Positions 38,501 through 48,512 of a stretch of DNA of 64,000 bases are shown here, in pieces (the stretch's first letter is position 1; the number at the start of each line of letters is the position of its first letter). The stretch lies in the NCBI RefSeq assembly GCF_000012385.1, contig NC_007940.1, forward strand, positions 620,001 to 684,000, given 5' to 3'. Both the position numbers and the translations under genes were made by a program. A model generated the notes under the pieces. The model did no database searches and had not been told where the DNA came from. It was given only the letters and a program-made list of their open reading frames with translations. This stretch comes from Rickettsia bellii RML369-C (GTDB lineage Bacteria; Pseudomonadota; Alphaproteobacteria; Rickettsiales; Rickettsiaceae).

Positions 38501-39349
38501 TTATAGAGTATGTTTTTCTGAAATAAAGCATTTTTGAATATAGCTAGGTAGTTTTAATAATTCTTGTTTTAGTTCGTTATCTACTCCCACAGTTTCAAAT
38601 TTACGATCAACTAGAAAGATCATAGGCTTAGTGTTGTGATTATAGAAAAAATCAAAATTTGGTTTGTTATCAAAATATCGATACACTCTAGGAAAGTGAT
38701 AAGCATGTGTAATAATGGCAATTTCAGCATTATTTAAATCAATATTACCATCTTTATGTTCTTTATATAAAGTTTTAAACTGTCCGCCAGTGTTAGCCTG
38801 ATTTTCTAGTAATGCAAAAATATAAAAATTCTCTTTTGGATAATCTTTAATTTGATTATTATCGAGAACTTCTTTTAATAAACCGTTATCATAAGCTCCG
38901 CCATTAAATAAAATTATCGGTCCATATTCCTTTAATTCTTGATAAGTTAAATCAGATACTTGCTTATTAAGTTTTTTAGCAGCTACCTCCTTTGCAATTT
39001 CAATCCCGAGCCTCATTCTATTATAACCATCTTCTTTATCTACAGCCCCTATATTTTGGGCATGAGAAATAATAGGCATTTTGTTATAAGAATGTCTTGC
39101 TGATAAAACCCATACATATTTTATATCTTTGTCTATTTGGGGATTTTCGGTTACATAAATGTTTTGTATTTCTGAAATGAAATTTTTACGTAATAGTTCG
39201 TCAGTAACTTCTAAATTATTAAGATCATTTACTATTTGTTCAAAATGCTTATCTTGTGTATGTTTTTGGTAATTCTGAAATCCTAGAATCGAAACTATAG
39301 CTATAATAATTATAGAAATAGCAATGCCAAAGTTTTTGCAGCTTTTCAT
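38501..39349 (-). CDS. DUF218/YdcF-SanA-like protein with N-terminal membrane anchor
   Basis: 282 residues. Residues about 7-24 form a transmembrane helix (FGIAISIIIIAIVSILGF). The rest fits the DUF218 fold: VWVLSARHSYNK, GYNRMRLGIEIAKE, PIILFNGGAYDN, ENQANTGGQFKTL and AIITHAYHFPRVYRYF. E. coli SanA and YdcF of this group have been linked to envelope permeability and to SAM binding; the role here is open. The gene is intact and converges on the plus-strand small genes. Confidence 0.7.
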   Translation of the reverse strand: MKSCKNFGIAISIIIIAIVSILGFQNYQKHTQDKHFEQIVNDLNNLEVTDELLRKNFISEIQNIYVTENPQIDKDIKYVWVLSARHSYNKMPIISHAQNIGAVDKEDGYNRMRLGIEIAKEVAAKKLNKQVSDLTYQELKEYGPIILFNGGAYDNGLLKEVLDNNQIKDYPKENFYIFALLENQANTGGQFKTLYKEHKDGNIDLNNAEIAIITHAYHFPRVYRYFDNKPNFDFFYNHNTKPMIFLVDRKFETVGVDNELKQELLKLPSYIQKCFISEKHTL

Positions 39350-39515
39350 ATTGTGATAAAGTAATTAGGTTGAAATATGGGAGAGACATATCACGGCTTA
39401 ATTGTAATATCAAGCAAAATAACTTTTAGGTGTTGTTGTATAGTTCAAAAATGTGATCAGTGTCATCCCGTAGTCAAGCCACAGGGTGACAGAGTATTAC
39501 TTAAAATGTTGTTCA

Positions 39516-40623
39516 TTATTTCTTACTGCCAGCATTCATTGCTAAACTTGCCGAAACGAACTCTTCGAGATCGCCATCAAGTACGCCTTTTGTGTCGGAG
39601 GTTTCATAATCGGTACGTAAATCTTTTACCATTTGATATGGTTGTAAAACATAAGATCTAATTTGATGCCCCCAGCTATTATCCGTCTTTGCGGCATTCT
39701 GCTCGTTAACACTATCGGTGCGTTTTTGCATTTCAAGCTCATAGAGTTTAGCTTGCAGCATTTTCATAGCTTGAGCTTTATTTTTATGTTGCGATCTGTC
39801 GCTTTGGCATTGCGTAACAGTGCCTGTAGGTATATGAGTGATGCGTACCGCTGAATCGGTGGTATTAACGTGTTGTCCTCCCGCTCCTGATGCTCTAAAA
39901 GTATCAATCCTTAAATCTTTATCCTCAATGGTAATTGCTATATTGTCGTCAATTTCAGGATATACCCAGCTACTTGCAAAGCTGGTCATGCGTTTACCTG
40001 CCGCATTAAACGGCGAAATACGCACCAACCTATGTACACCTGCTTCAGTTTTAAGCCAGCCATAAGCACGTCTGCCGATTATCCTAATCGTGCATGATTT
40101 TATGCCTGCTTCTTCGCCGTTAATCATATTAATGATCTCAGTTTTGAAGCCTAATCTTTCGGCAAAACGTAAATACATACGCATCATAATAGACGCCCAA
40201 TCGTGGCTTTCCGTTCCTCCCGCTCCGGCATTTATCTCTAAAAAGCAGTTATTACTATCTGCTTCACCTGAAAATAAACATTCAGTTTCAAACTTTGCTG
40301 CAATAGTGCTTAAGGATTGTAAATCTTTCTCAACTTGCTGCATTATCTCAAGATCATTTTCAGCTTCAGCCATTTCTTCAAGCTCTAATGCATCTTTTAG
40401 ATTAGATCTAATTTTATTATAAGCTCCTAATTGTTCTTCTAGATTGCTTTTTTCTCGTAGTAATTTTTGAGCATTAGCTTGATCATTCCATAGATCGGGA
40501 CTCGCTGCTAACTCCTCTAACTCTGCTAGTCTAGCTGCTGACGTTTCGACGTCAAAGTGACCTCCGAAGCAATTCTAAAGACTGCTCAATTTTCTTAACG
40601 TAATTCTCTATTTCCGCTCGCAT
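39516..40623 (-). CDS. prfB: Peptide chain release factor 2, with programmed +1 frameshift
   Basis: Recognises UGA/UAA and releases the finished peptide. Reading starts at ATG 40623 (MRAEIENYVKKIEQSLELLRRSL) and meets TGA at 40554-40552. The sequence GGAGG-TCA-CTT-TGA-C is the classical autoregulatory site: an internal Shine-Dalgarno-like GGAGG and a slippery CTT before the UGA. A +1 shift gives LDVETSAARLAELEEL, and the frame continues to 39516. The SPF codon-recognition tripeptide (RISPFNAAG) and the GGQ peptidyl-hydrolysis loop (GAGGQHVN) are present. This is regulation, not damage: low RF2 favours the shift. Confidence 0.95.
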
Positions 40624-40667
40624 TATTTTTTCCTGTTATATATTTTTATTTTGTTATATATTACATG

Positions 40668-40857
40668 TCATTCCCGCAAAAGTGTTATTACATGGATCAG
40701 CTCTGTCATCCCGTGGCTTGTCCACGGGATCCAGAAAAGCAACTTTTAATACTAATAATTTTAGTATTTTAAGCTGGATCCCGCAATCAAGTCGCGGGAT
40801 GACAGAGGAAAAATTGATCCACGCAACAATGCCGTCACGGGGTGACAGGTAACAAAC
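40668..40857. repeat. Cluster of dispersed palindromic elements
   Basis: Contains CTGTCATCCCGTGGCTTGTC then CACGGGATCCAG, centre AATACTAATAATTTTAGTAT, GCTGGATCCCGCAATCAAGT, CGCGGGATGACAG and a trailing half element ending CGTCACGGGGTGACAG. Located between prfB (minus) and lepA (plus), whose divergent promoters must lie in or beside it. Confidence 0.8.
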
Positions 40858-40882
40858 AAACGCAAATTATATCACAATAATT

Positions 40883-42686
40883 ATGAATAATCAAAAATAT
40901 ATAAGGAACTTCTCAATAATAGCTCATATTGATCACGGTAAATCTACTTTAGCTGATCGGTTAATTGAGTATTGCGGTGGCTTGCAGGCTAGAGAAATGA
41001 GCCAGCAAGTACTAGATTCGATGGATATTGAAAAGGAGCGTGGTATAACGATTAAAGCCCAAACTGTACGGCTTGTATATAAGGCTAAAGACGGCAACAC
41101 ATATTATTTAAATTTGATGGATACCCCTGGGCATGTCGATTTCGCTTATGAGGTTAGTAGATCGCTTGCAGCCTGTGAGGGTTCATTATTAGTAGTTGAT
41201 AGTACGCAAGGGGTAGAGGCTCAAACTCTTGCCAATGTTTATCAAGCAATCGAGAATGATCACGAGATAGTACCGGTACTTAATAAGATTGATTTGCCTG
41301 CTTCAGAACCTGACCAAGTAAAGCAGCAAATAGAGGATATAATCGGGATTGATGCGAGTGAGGCAGTACTGATTTCTGCCAAAAGTGGTATAGGTATTGA
41401 CTTAGTTTTAGAAGCAATAGTAAATAAATTGCCTCCGCCGAAAGAGAGTAGTACGGATATTTTAAAAGCATTACTTGTTGATAGTTGGTATGACCCTTAT
41501 CTTGGTGCTGGTTATTTTAGTAAGAGTTATTGACGGATCATTACGTAAGAATATGAAAGTCAAAATGATGGCAACGAATTCGGTTTATACAATAGAGAAT
41601 GTTGGATATTTTACTCCAAAAAAACATATTTCGGATGTTTTACATGCAGGAGAAATCGGGTTTTTCACTGCTTCTATAAAACAGGTAGCAGATTGTAAAG
41701 TTGGTGATACTATTACTGATGAAAAGAAACCTTGTAAGCAAGCTCTGCCCGGCTTTAAACCAAACTTGCCGGTAGTATTCTGCGGGCTTTATCCGACAGA
41801 TAGTAGCGAGTTTGAGCATTTAAAGGATTCATTGGCAAAATTACGTCTTAATGATGCTAGCTTTGAGTATGAAATGGAAAGCTCATCAGCTTTAGGAGTT
41901 GGTTTTAGGTGCGGCTTTTTAGGGTTACTGCATTTAGAAATCATACAGGAGCGTTTAAGTAGGGAGTTTGATCTAGATTTAATTACTACCGCTCCAAGCG
42001 TGGTGTATAAAATTCATATGCGTGAGGGTGAAGTGCTAGAGATTCACAACCACGCCGATTTACCTGATTTGCAAAAAATCGACTCAATGGAAGAGCCTTG
42101 GATTAAAGCAACTATAATGGTACCTGATGAGTTTTTAGGTGCGGTATTATCGCTTTGCACTGAAAAAAGAGGAATTCAGTTAGATCACAACTATATAGCA
42201 AATAGGGCAAAAGTAGTATATAAATTGCCACTAAATGAGATAGTATATGATTTTTACGATCGGTTAAAAAGTTGCTCAAAAGGTTATGCAAGTTTTGAAT
42301 GGCAAATGGATACATATGAGCCGTCTGAACTTGTGAAGCTTGGGATTTTAGTTAACAGCGAGGTAGTTGATGCGTTATCGACAATCGTACATCGCTCACG
42401 TGCTGAGCAGCGGGGTAGGGCATTATGCGTAAGGCTAAAGGACTTGATACCAAGGCAGCAGATCGATATTGCAATTCAAGCAAGCATCGGTAGCCGTATT
42501 ATTGCCCGTGAAACTATTAAGGCATTGCGTAAAGATGTTTTATCCAAATGTTATGGTGGTGATATAACTCGTAAGCGTAAGCTGCTCGAGAAGCAAAAAG
42601 CCGGTAAGAAGAGAATGAGGCAGTACGGCAATATCGAAATCCCACAATCTGCATTCATCGCAGCATTAAAAATAGGGGATGAGTAA
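40883..42686 (+). pseudogene. lepA: Elongation factor 4 (LepA) with a one-base insertion
   Basis: LepA is a ribosome-binding GTPase that acts in translation under stress. The first frame (40883-41533) carries G1 [10 protein letters not shown]2/G3 with [10 protein letters not shown] and DTPGHVDF, and G4 NKIDLP. It runs out as GAGYFSKSY*. The second frame (to 42686) starts inside ...[21 protein letters not shown] and has the full C-terminal domains. The junction CTTGGTGCTGGTTATT contains one extra base (C at 41508, if the ancestral text was CTTGGTGTGGTTATT). Removing it gives exactly 600 residues, the normal length. Either a recent lesion in a conserved but dispensable gene, or a sequencing error. 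Confidence 0.85.
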
Positions 42687-42738
42687 ATATCGACATTGTG
42701 AGGAGCGTATGGTGTGGTTGTATGGCTCGATTTTTTCA

Positions 42739-42831
42739 TCATTGCGAGGGGCGAAGCGACGTGGCAATCTTATGAAGCAAACTCCTGAGATTGTGCTTCG
42801 TCAATTACTTCGTAATTTCCTCGCAATGACG
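42739..42831. repeat. Dispersed palindromic element, 'CATTGCGAGGA' type
   Basis: CATTGCGAGGGGCGAAGCGA at the left and TTACTTCGTAATTTCCTCGC followed by AATGAC at the right: inverted ends like 15507-15597. Lies between lepA and the ankyrin gene on the opposite strand. Confidence 0.8.
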
Positions 42832-42897
42832 TTTTCTGAGCCTGCAATAACATCACTTTTAGCTAGGAATGATATACGGTCACAGAATGGACTTAGA

Positions 42898-43998
42898 CTA
42901 ACTATTAAAAAACTCGGATTTAACTATATCCGTTTCGCCACCTAAAGTAGTAGGATTTTTCTCAATAATTTCTTCAAGAGAAAAGAATACAGATTTAGAA
43001 GAAGTATCCACTAATTTAGAACCTTTTTTAGATAGTTGATCAGCTTCAGCAGAATCTGAAACATACCCCTCATCTTTAAAATCACTTTTATCAACTACTT
43101 TCATATCTTCTATTATTTCTTTTTTCAGATTGTTTATAGTTTCTGTATAACTTTTAAATTTTGAAGTATCGGCTCCATATTGAATTAATAATTTGCAAAT
43201 ATCTTTATATGTATCATTTTTTGGCTCATCCATAAGTGCAGATAATGCTATAAGAATTACTGTGCCTCTTTCTAAAAATTCAGCATTAGGATTACCGCCA
43301 TGCTCTAATAAAAATTTAAGTGTTTCTACATAATTAGATAAGTCTTCTTTTGTTTCAGAATTCGAACTTTTGCAATAAGTGGGATCATTAGCTGGTATTG
43401 CAGCATTTACTAATAAAGCAACAAGATCTTCTGAATAACCATCGTGAGCTGTTGCACCATATTCGAATAGCTTTTCTAAAATTTCTATATTACCTTTTAG
43501 TATTGCGGATATAACACCTTGAGATGCGATAGCACCATTTTTTAGGAGATAATTTATTACGTCAATATGTTCTCCCATGGTGGCAATACTTAATATAGCC
43601 CCTCCATGTAAAGGATTATTAATTGTAGTATTAACATCAAAATTTTTTTCTTCAATAAAATATTGAACTAAATCTAAACGACCTTGATGAACCGCTTTAT
43701 AAAGATACTCATCAGGAAGTTCTGATGAAGATAAGGAAATTAATGTTTTAATTTCTTCTAGGGTATATTCATGACCTATTGCAAAATAAATAGCTTCATT
43801 TATATCAACTTTTTTTGCTAATAACTCTGTTATTATTTTTTCATCTTTTAGCTTAATCGCTCTATTTAATGCTGTTCCATGTTTAGGATCAACATAGTTG
43901 ATTTGATTGGTTTTTATAAGTTTTTGAATATCGGCTTTTAAAATTTGTTTTTTAGTTTTAAAAAAATTTCCTAGAGCTAAAGAGGAGGATTTTTTCAT
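42898..43998 (-). CDS. Ankyrin-repeat protein
   Basis: 366 residues with roughly six ankyrin repeats from residue 35 to 275: HGTALNRAIKLKDEKIITELLAKKVDIN, EYLYKAVHQGRLDLVQYFIEEKNFDVN, GAILSIATMGEHIDVINYLLKNGAIAS, VISAILKGNIEILEKLFEYGA and a last one around YKDICKLLIQYGADTS. The C-terminal 90 residues are polar. No signal peptide. Probably a protein-binding scaffold, possibly secreted; host targets cannot be inferred. The gene is intact. Confidence 0.82.
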   Translation of the reverse strand: MKKSSSLALGNFFKTKKQILKADIQKLIKTNQINYVDPKHGTALNRAIKLKDEKIITELLAKKVDINEAIYFAIGHEYTLEEIKTLISLSSSELPDEYLYKAVHQGRLDLVQYFIEEKNFDVNTTINNPLHGGAILSIATMGEHIDVINYLLKNGAIASQGVISAILKGNIEILEKLFEYGATAHDGYSEDLVALLVNAAIPANDPTYCKSSNSETKEDLSNYVETLKFLLEHGGNPNAEFLERGTVILIALSALMDEPKNDTYKDICKLLIQYGADTSKFKSYTETINNLKKEIIEDMKVVDKSDFKDEGYVSDSAEADQLSKKGSKLVDTSSKSVFFSLEEIIEKNPTTLGGETDIVKSEFFNS

Positions 43999-44095
43999 AA
44001 TAATTTACCTTAATTAATTTATAGCGGGCGTACTATAAAGTAATAAAGGTAAATTATCAATATAAAATATTAACTAAATATTAAAGAATTAACTA

Positions 44096-47000
44096 TCAGT
44101 TTACTTTCTTAATCTTTAGTTGTAGTTTGTGGTTGTCTAGCTCGATTTCACTAATATGATCAGGAATAAAATCTTTAGCAAATTCACCTAAGGTTTGCTC
44201 TTTAATAAACTCACCGTAAATATCAGTTATTTTAGGCAAATTTATATCAATCAAAATTCTATCTGTTATAGCAAAATCGGCATTTTTTCGAGCTTGTTGT
44301 ATGAAGCGTACAATGTCACGAGCTATTCCTTCGTCTATTAACTCAGGGGTTAGCTCTAGATCAAGTATGAGCAGACTGCTATTATGGGCAAAGCTGCTAG
44401 CCCCTTTAATATGCGAATGAGGTTCTAAGATTAGTTTATATTCATCGCTATTTAAGGTCTCATTACAGATTATCAAGCTGCCAGAGGTTACTTCCCACTC
44501 GTTCTTTTTAGAGGCAGCTATGATATCTTTCATTTTAGCCGGTAGACGCTTACCAAGTAACGGGAAATTAATCGATAATTTTTTAACTGCATAATTTTCT
44601 AAATCATCACGATAAATTACTGATTTAACATTGATTTCATCTTTAATTAAATCTTCAAAACTTTTAAGCTTATCGTTATTTTTGCTAATAATAGTTATAC
44701 TGCTAAGTGGTTGTCTTACACGTGCGTTTTCGCTACTTCTGATGAATAGGCTATGGCTGCAAATATCTAGCACAGTATCCATAGTATCCACTAGCTCGCT
44801 GTTTATTTTGAACTTTGAAAGATCAGGATAGTCGCAAAGATGGACGGATAAATTGTCATTCCCGCATAGGCGGGAATCTAGGCATTCAGGTTTTTCTGGA
44901 TCCCCGCTTTTGCGAGGATGACAATATAGCCCTAAATATATCGCTTCGGAGATAAGCGGCACTAAAGACGACATCGCAATAGCCATAGTTTCTAAGCACG
45001 TGTATAGCGTATTATAGGCACTTTGTTTATCTGCATCCTTTTCGCTTTTCCAAAATCTAGCTCTGCTTCGTCTTATGTACCAGTTGTTTAGTACTTCAAA
45101 AAATTCTGAAACAGCATGATAAGCCGTCCCAGTATCGAAGCTGTCTAAACTTTCTTTAATTTTTTCTACCGCTATTTTGAGCTTGGATAATATATATACA
45201 TCAAGAACGTTTTCAGATGTAAAATTTAACTCACCTTTAATATGGTCAGCATTAACATACATCGTGAAGAAATGGTAAGCATTCCAGATAGGCTTGATAA
45301 ACAAACGAAGCGTATCAAATACCATTTTACCATCTTTATCAATTAGTAGCTCTTGCCCTTTAACTACATTGGAAGAAAGCATTGTTACCCTTAAGGCATC
45401 TGAGCCATATTTATCGAATAGCTCCAGTGGATCGGCATAGTTATTTAGACGCTTTGAAAGCTTTTGACCCGTAGCATCTAAAATCACCCCGTGGCATATA
45501 CAATTTAAAAATGGCGGACGATCAAATAGGGCAGTAGATAACACCATTAAAGTATAGAACCAACCACGTGTTTGTGCGGAATACTCAACTATGAAATCTG
45601 CCGGAAAATGTTCCTCAAACCACTGCTTATTTTCAAAAGGGTAGTGTGCTTGTCCGTACGGCATTGAACCACTTTCAAACCAACAGTCAAATACGTCTTC
45701 TATTCTACGCATTGTTGATTTACCAGTTGGATCGTCGGGATTGGCCCGCGTTAACTCGTCAATAAATGGACGATGTAAATCAGTAATCTTAACACCAAAA
45801 TCTTTTTCTAGCTCTTCTATAGAGCCGTAAACATCTATGCGTGGATATTTTGGATCGTCAGACTTCCATACCGGCAAAGGTGTTCCCCAGAATCTATTAC
45901 GGCTTATTGACCAATCCCTAGCATTCTCAAGCCATTTACCAAATAAATTATCTTTAACATGCGTTGGTATCCAATTAATTTGCTGATTCAGCTCTACCAT
46001 TCTGTCTTTAAATTCGGTAACTTTTACATACCATGATGGAACAGCTTTATATATAAGAGGCGTATCGGTTCGCCAGCAATGCGGATAATTGTGAATATAT
46101 TGCTCGGTTTTTAGCCAATTTCCTTGCTCTTTCAGCTTGATTATTATTTTATCGTTTGCATCAAATACTTGTAAGCCCTCTAAATCAGGTATTTCTTTGG
46201 TGAACTTACCACTATTATCCACAGGGCAAACGAGCTTTATGCCTTTCGATTCACAAAGTATTTGGTCATCTTCACCAAAGCCAGGAGCCATATGTACTAC
46301 CCCTGTGCCGTCACCCTCAACAACAAAATCGCCGGCAAATATCTTAAAGCTATTCGGATGATTTTTGAAATAGTCAAATAGCGGCTTATAGCTTAATCCT
46401 TGAAGCTCTGAGCCTTTAATTATTGTGAATTGCTCATCGCCTTTTAGCTCTAATTCTTTAGCGTATTTAGAAACAGATGAGGCAGCTATGATATAACAGA
46501 CATCGCCTTTAGGAACTAACGCATAATCGATATCGCTACCAACTGCTAAGGCTAGATTTGACGGCAATGTCCAAGTGGTAGTCGTCCAGGCGAGGATACG
46601 GTACTCTTTGTAATTAGCTGTTATTCCTAAAAAATTCTCGGTGTCATACCGTGGCTTGTCCACGGGATCCATAGAACAATTAGCACTATCATTATTTATT
46701 GTTTTCTGGATACCGTGGTCAAGCCACGGTATGACATCGAGCGTGCTTTTGCTCACGGGATGACATAGTACAAAACTAACCGTTACTGCTTTATCTGCTC
46801 GCTCTCTATATGAATTATCAAGTCTTGTTTCAAAGTTAGAAAGTGGTGTTTCGCATGCCCACGAATAAGGCATAACTCGCATAGATTCGTACAATAATCC
46901 TTTATTATATAACTCTTTGAATGCCCAAAGCACGGATTCCATAAAATTCTTATCCATTGTTTTGTAAGAATTTTTAAAATCTACCCATCTTGCTTGACGT

Positions 47001-47422
47001 GTTACATATTGCTCCCACTCACCGGCATATTTCATTACCGAATCTCTACAATGAGCGTTAAACTTCTCTATCCCAAAATTAGTAATAGCAAGATGCCCTG
47101 AAATACCGAGTTCCTTTTCAGATTGCATTTCAGCAGGTAGTCCGTGACAATCCCAACCGAAACGACGTTCTACTTTCTTCCCTCTAACCGTTTGATATCT
47201 AGCATATACGTCTTTAATAAAGCCAGTTAGTAAGTGTCCATAATGCGGTAACCCATTAGCAAAAGGCGGACCATCGTAAAAGATAAACTCAGCATCGCCC
47301 TCTCTAATATCAATAGATTTTTGGAATATATTATTATCTTGCCAAAATTTTAATATTTCTTTTTCTATGGTAGCAAAATCAGCATTTGAGCTAACTTCTG
47401 GGTAATATTTAGTGTTTGTCAT
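44096..47422 (-). CDS. ileS: Isoleucyl-tRNA synthetase, long type, with two in-frame palindromic-element insertions
   Basis: Charges tRNA-Ile. HIGH-type motif is in GPPFANGLPHYGHLLTGF (HYGH at residues 60-63), KMSKS-type motif in GQKLSKRLNNYADP. At 1108 residues this is the long, eukaryote-like IleRS form known from Rickettsia. Two segments are absent from the normal fold: about residues 219-260 (LDVIPWLDHGIQ and KPRYDTEN) encoded by the palindrome at 46641-46765, and about 833-856 (CHPRKSGDPEKPECLDSRLC) encoded by 44854-44923. The first falls in a surface region before the editing domain, the second in the C-terminal anticodon-binding part. Both leave the frame open, so the enzyme presumably tolerates them. 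Confidence 0.95.
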   Translation of the reverse strand: MTNTKYYPEVSSNADFATIEKEILKFWQDNNIFQKSIDIREGDAEFIFYDGPPFANGLPHYGHLLTGFIKDVYARYQTVRGKKVERRFGWDCHGLPAEMQSEKELGISGHLAITNFGIEKFNAHCRDSVMKYAGEWEQYVTRQARWVDFKNSYKTMDKNFMESVLWAFKELYNKGLLYESMRVMPYSWACETPLSNFETRLDNSYRERADKAVTVSFVLCHPVSKSTLDVIPWLDHGIQKTINNDSANCSMDPVDKPRYDTENFLGITANYKEYRILAWTTTTWTLPSNLALAVGSDIDYALVPKGDVCYIIAASSVSKYAKELELKGDEQFTIIKGSELQGLSYKPLFDYFKNHPNSFKIFAGDFVVEGDGTGVVHMAPGFGEDDQILCESKGIKLVCPVDNSGKFTKEIPDLEGLQVFDANDKIIIKLKEQGNWLKTEQYIHNYPHCWRTDTPLIYKAVPSWYVKVTEFKDRMVELNQQINWIPTHVKDNLFGKWLENARDWSISRNRFWGTPLPVWKSDDPKYPRIDVYGSIEELEKDFGVKITDLHRPFIDELTRANPDDPTGKSTMRRIEDVFDCWFESGSMPYGQAHYPFENKQWFEEHFPADFIVEYSAQTRGWFYTLMVLSTALFDRPPFLNCICHGVILDATGQKLSKRLNNYADPLELFDKYGSDALRVTMLSSNVVKGQELLIDKDGKMVFDTLRLFIKPIWNAYHFFTMYVNADHIKGELNFTSENVLDVYILSKLKIAVEKIKESLDSFDTGTAYHAVSEFFEVLNNWYIRRSRARFWKSEKDADKQSAYNTLYTCLETMAIAMSSLVPLISEAIYLGLYCHPRKSGDPEKPECLDSRLCGNDNLSVHLCDYPDLSKFKINSELVDTMDTVLDICSHSLFIRSSENARVRQPLSSITIISKNNDKLKSFEDLIKDEINVKSVIYRDDLENYAVKKLSINFPLLGKRLPAKMKDIIAASKKNEWEVTSGSLIICNETLNSDEYKLILEPHSHIKGASSFAHNSSLLILDLELTPELIDEGIARDIVRFIQQARKNADFAITDRILIDINLPKITDIYGEFIKEQTLGEFAKDFIPDHISEIELDNHKLQLKIKKVN
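44854..44923. repeat. Palindromic element inside ileS
   Basis: TGTCATTCCCGCATAGGCGG and TCCCCGCTTTTGCGAGGATG flank a short centre; ends are GTCAT/ATGAC. Translated in frame within the C-terminal part of IleRS. Confidence 0.8.
46641..46765. repeat. Palindromic element inside ileS
   Basis: GTGTCATACCGTGGCTTGTC, CACGGGATCC, centre ATTATTTATTGTTTTCTGGA, then TACCGTGGTCAAGCCACGGT ATGACA plus an appended half element ending CACGGGATGACA. Same family as intergenic copies at 40.7 and 47.55 kb. Confidence 0.85.
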
Positions 47423-47464
47423 TATTTTGTAAATTATTTATTATAACAGTTTAGTTTATTGTAA

Positions 47465-47655
47465 TGTCATTCCCACGGAAGCATGGTTGCGTAGATCATT
47501 TTTCTCTGTCATCCCGTGATTTATGAACTAGAGCCAGTTAAAAATACTAATAAAATTAGTATTTTTTATTATTTTCTGGATACCGTGGTCAAGCCGCAGT
47601 ATGACACCAAACACGTTTTTCGATCCATGCGGGCAATGCCGCCACGGTATGACAC
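47465..47655. repeat. Cluster of dispersed palindromic elements
   Basis: Two and a half element copies: TGTCATTCCCACGGAAGC at the left, CTGTCATCCCGTGATTTATG, centre AATACTAATAAAATTAGTAT, TTCTGGATACCGTGGTCAAG and GCCACGGTATGACACCG at the right. Located between the divergent ileS and the queuosine-precursor transporter gene. Confidence 0.8.
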
Positions 47656-47699
47656 CGATTTATAATAATAGATAATAGCAGAGAGATAAATAGCTAACT

Positions 47700-48365
47700 A
47701 TGACAAATAGCGAAAAAATTTATATAGGACTTTGTATAATATTCTCTACTCTTATAATCCTTGGTAACTTAATATATCAAAAATTTGTTATGTTACAAAT
47801 ACCGTTTTATAAGTTTGAGTTATCAGCAGGAGCAATATTATACCCTTTAACATTTTTAATTACTGATATAATTACTGAGCTATATGGAAAAGAAAAAGCT
47901 AATTTTTGTATTAGATTAGCAATATGTATGAATGTCCTAGTTACTATAATTATAATGTTTGTAAGTTATTTGCCGGCTACTGATTGGTCAAAAATCAATG
48001 ATGAAACATTTAATAAAGTATTTAGTTATTATAGTGTATCATTCCTTGCATCTATTATCGCATGCTATATTGCTCAAGCAATTGATGTTAATTTATATTT
48101 ATGGATACGCAAATTAACTGAAGGAAAATATTTGTGGTTAAGAAGTAATGTTAGTACTTGTATCTCATTATTTATCGATACTACTATCGTCATTAGTTTT
48201 ATGGCAATGTTTAGTATTTTTCCTGTCGAACAAATATGGAAATTAATAATTAATAGCTATAGTTGGAAGTTATTTTTTACCATCTGCTGCACACCATTAG
48301 TTTATCTGAGCCTTTTTATTTTAAAGTATTTTATTAAATTTGATATGAGTACTTGGAAAAAATAG
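47700..48365 (+). CDS. Queuosine precursor transporter (YhhQ/VUT family)
   Basis: 221 residues, integral membrane protein with about six helices. Family features are YPLTFLITDIITELYGKEKA (acidic residues in and after helix 2), IDVNLYLWIRKLTEGKYLWLRSNVSTCISLFIDT (conserved charged loop and S-x-x-D-T helix) and a final CCTPLVYLSLF helix. YhhQ imports the queuosine precursors preQ0/preQ1 for tRNA modification; rickettsiae are known to rely on salvage of queuosine precursors. The gene stands alone behind a repeat cluster. Confidence 0.82.
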   Translation: MTNSEKIYIGLCIIFSTLIILGNLIYQKFVMLQIPFYKFELSAGAILYPLTFLITDIITELYGKEKANFCIRLAICMNVLVTIIIMFVSYLPATDWSKINDETFNKVFSYYSVSFLASIIACYIAQAIDVNLYLWIRKLTEGKYLWLRSNVSTCISLFIDTTIVISFMAMFSIFPVEQIWKLIINSYSWKLFFTICCTPLVYLSLFILKYFIKFDMSTWKK

Positions 48366-48512
48366 CAACAAAAAAATAGCAACAAATATTAAGTAATAAT
48401 CGTCAGTGTAAAAATATTTGATTAATATTACTTTTTTAATTTTTCTTATTTATTAAGTTTGGTATAATAATATCATATAGTAAGTCATATTAAATAATTA
48501 TAAGTTATTAAC

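Noticed and set aside
39377-40422. Plus-strand open frames opposite prfB
   Set aside because: Same cause: antisense shadows of prfB, without starts or motifs.
42679-42945. 88-codon frame after lepA
   Set aside because: It consists almost wholly of the palindromic element at 42739-42831 and its flanks; no coding features.
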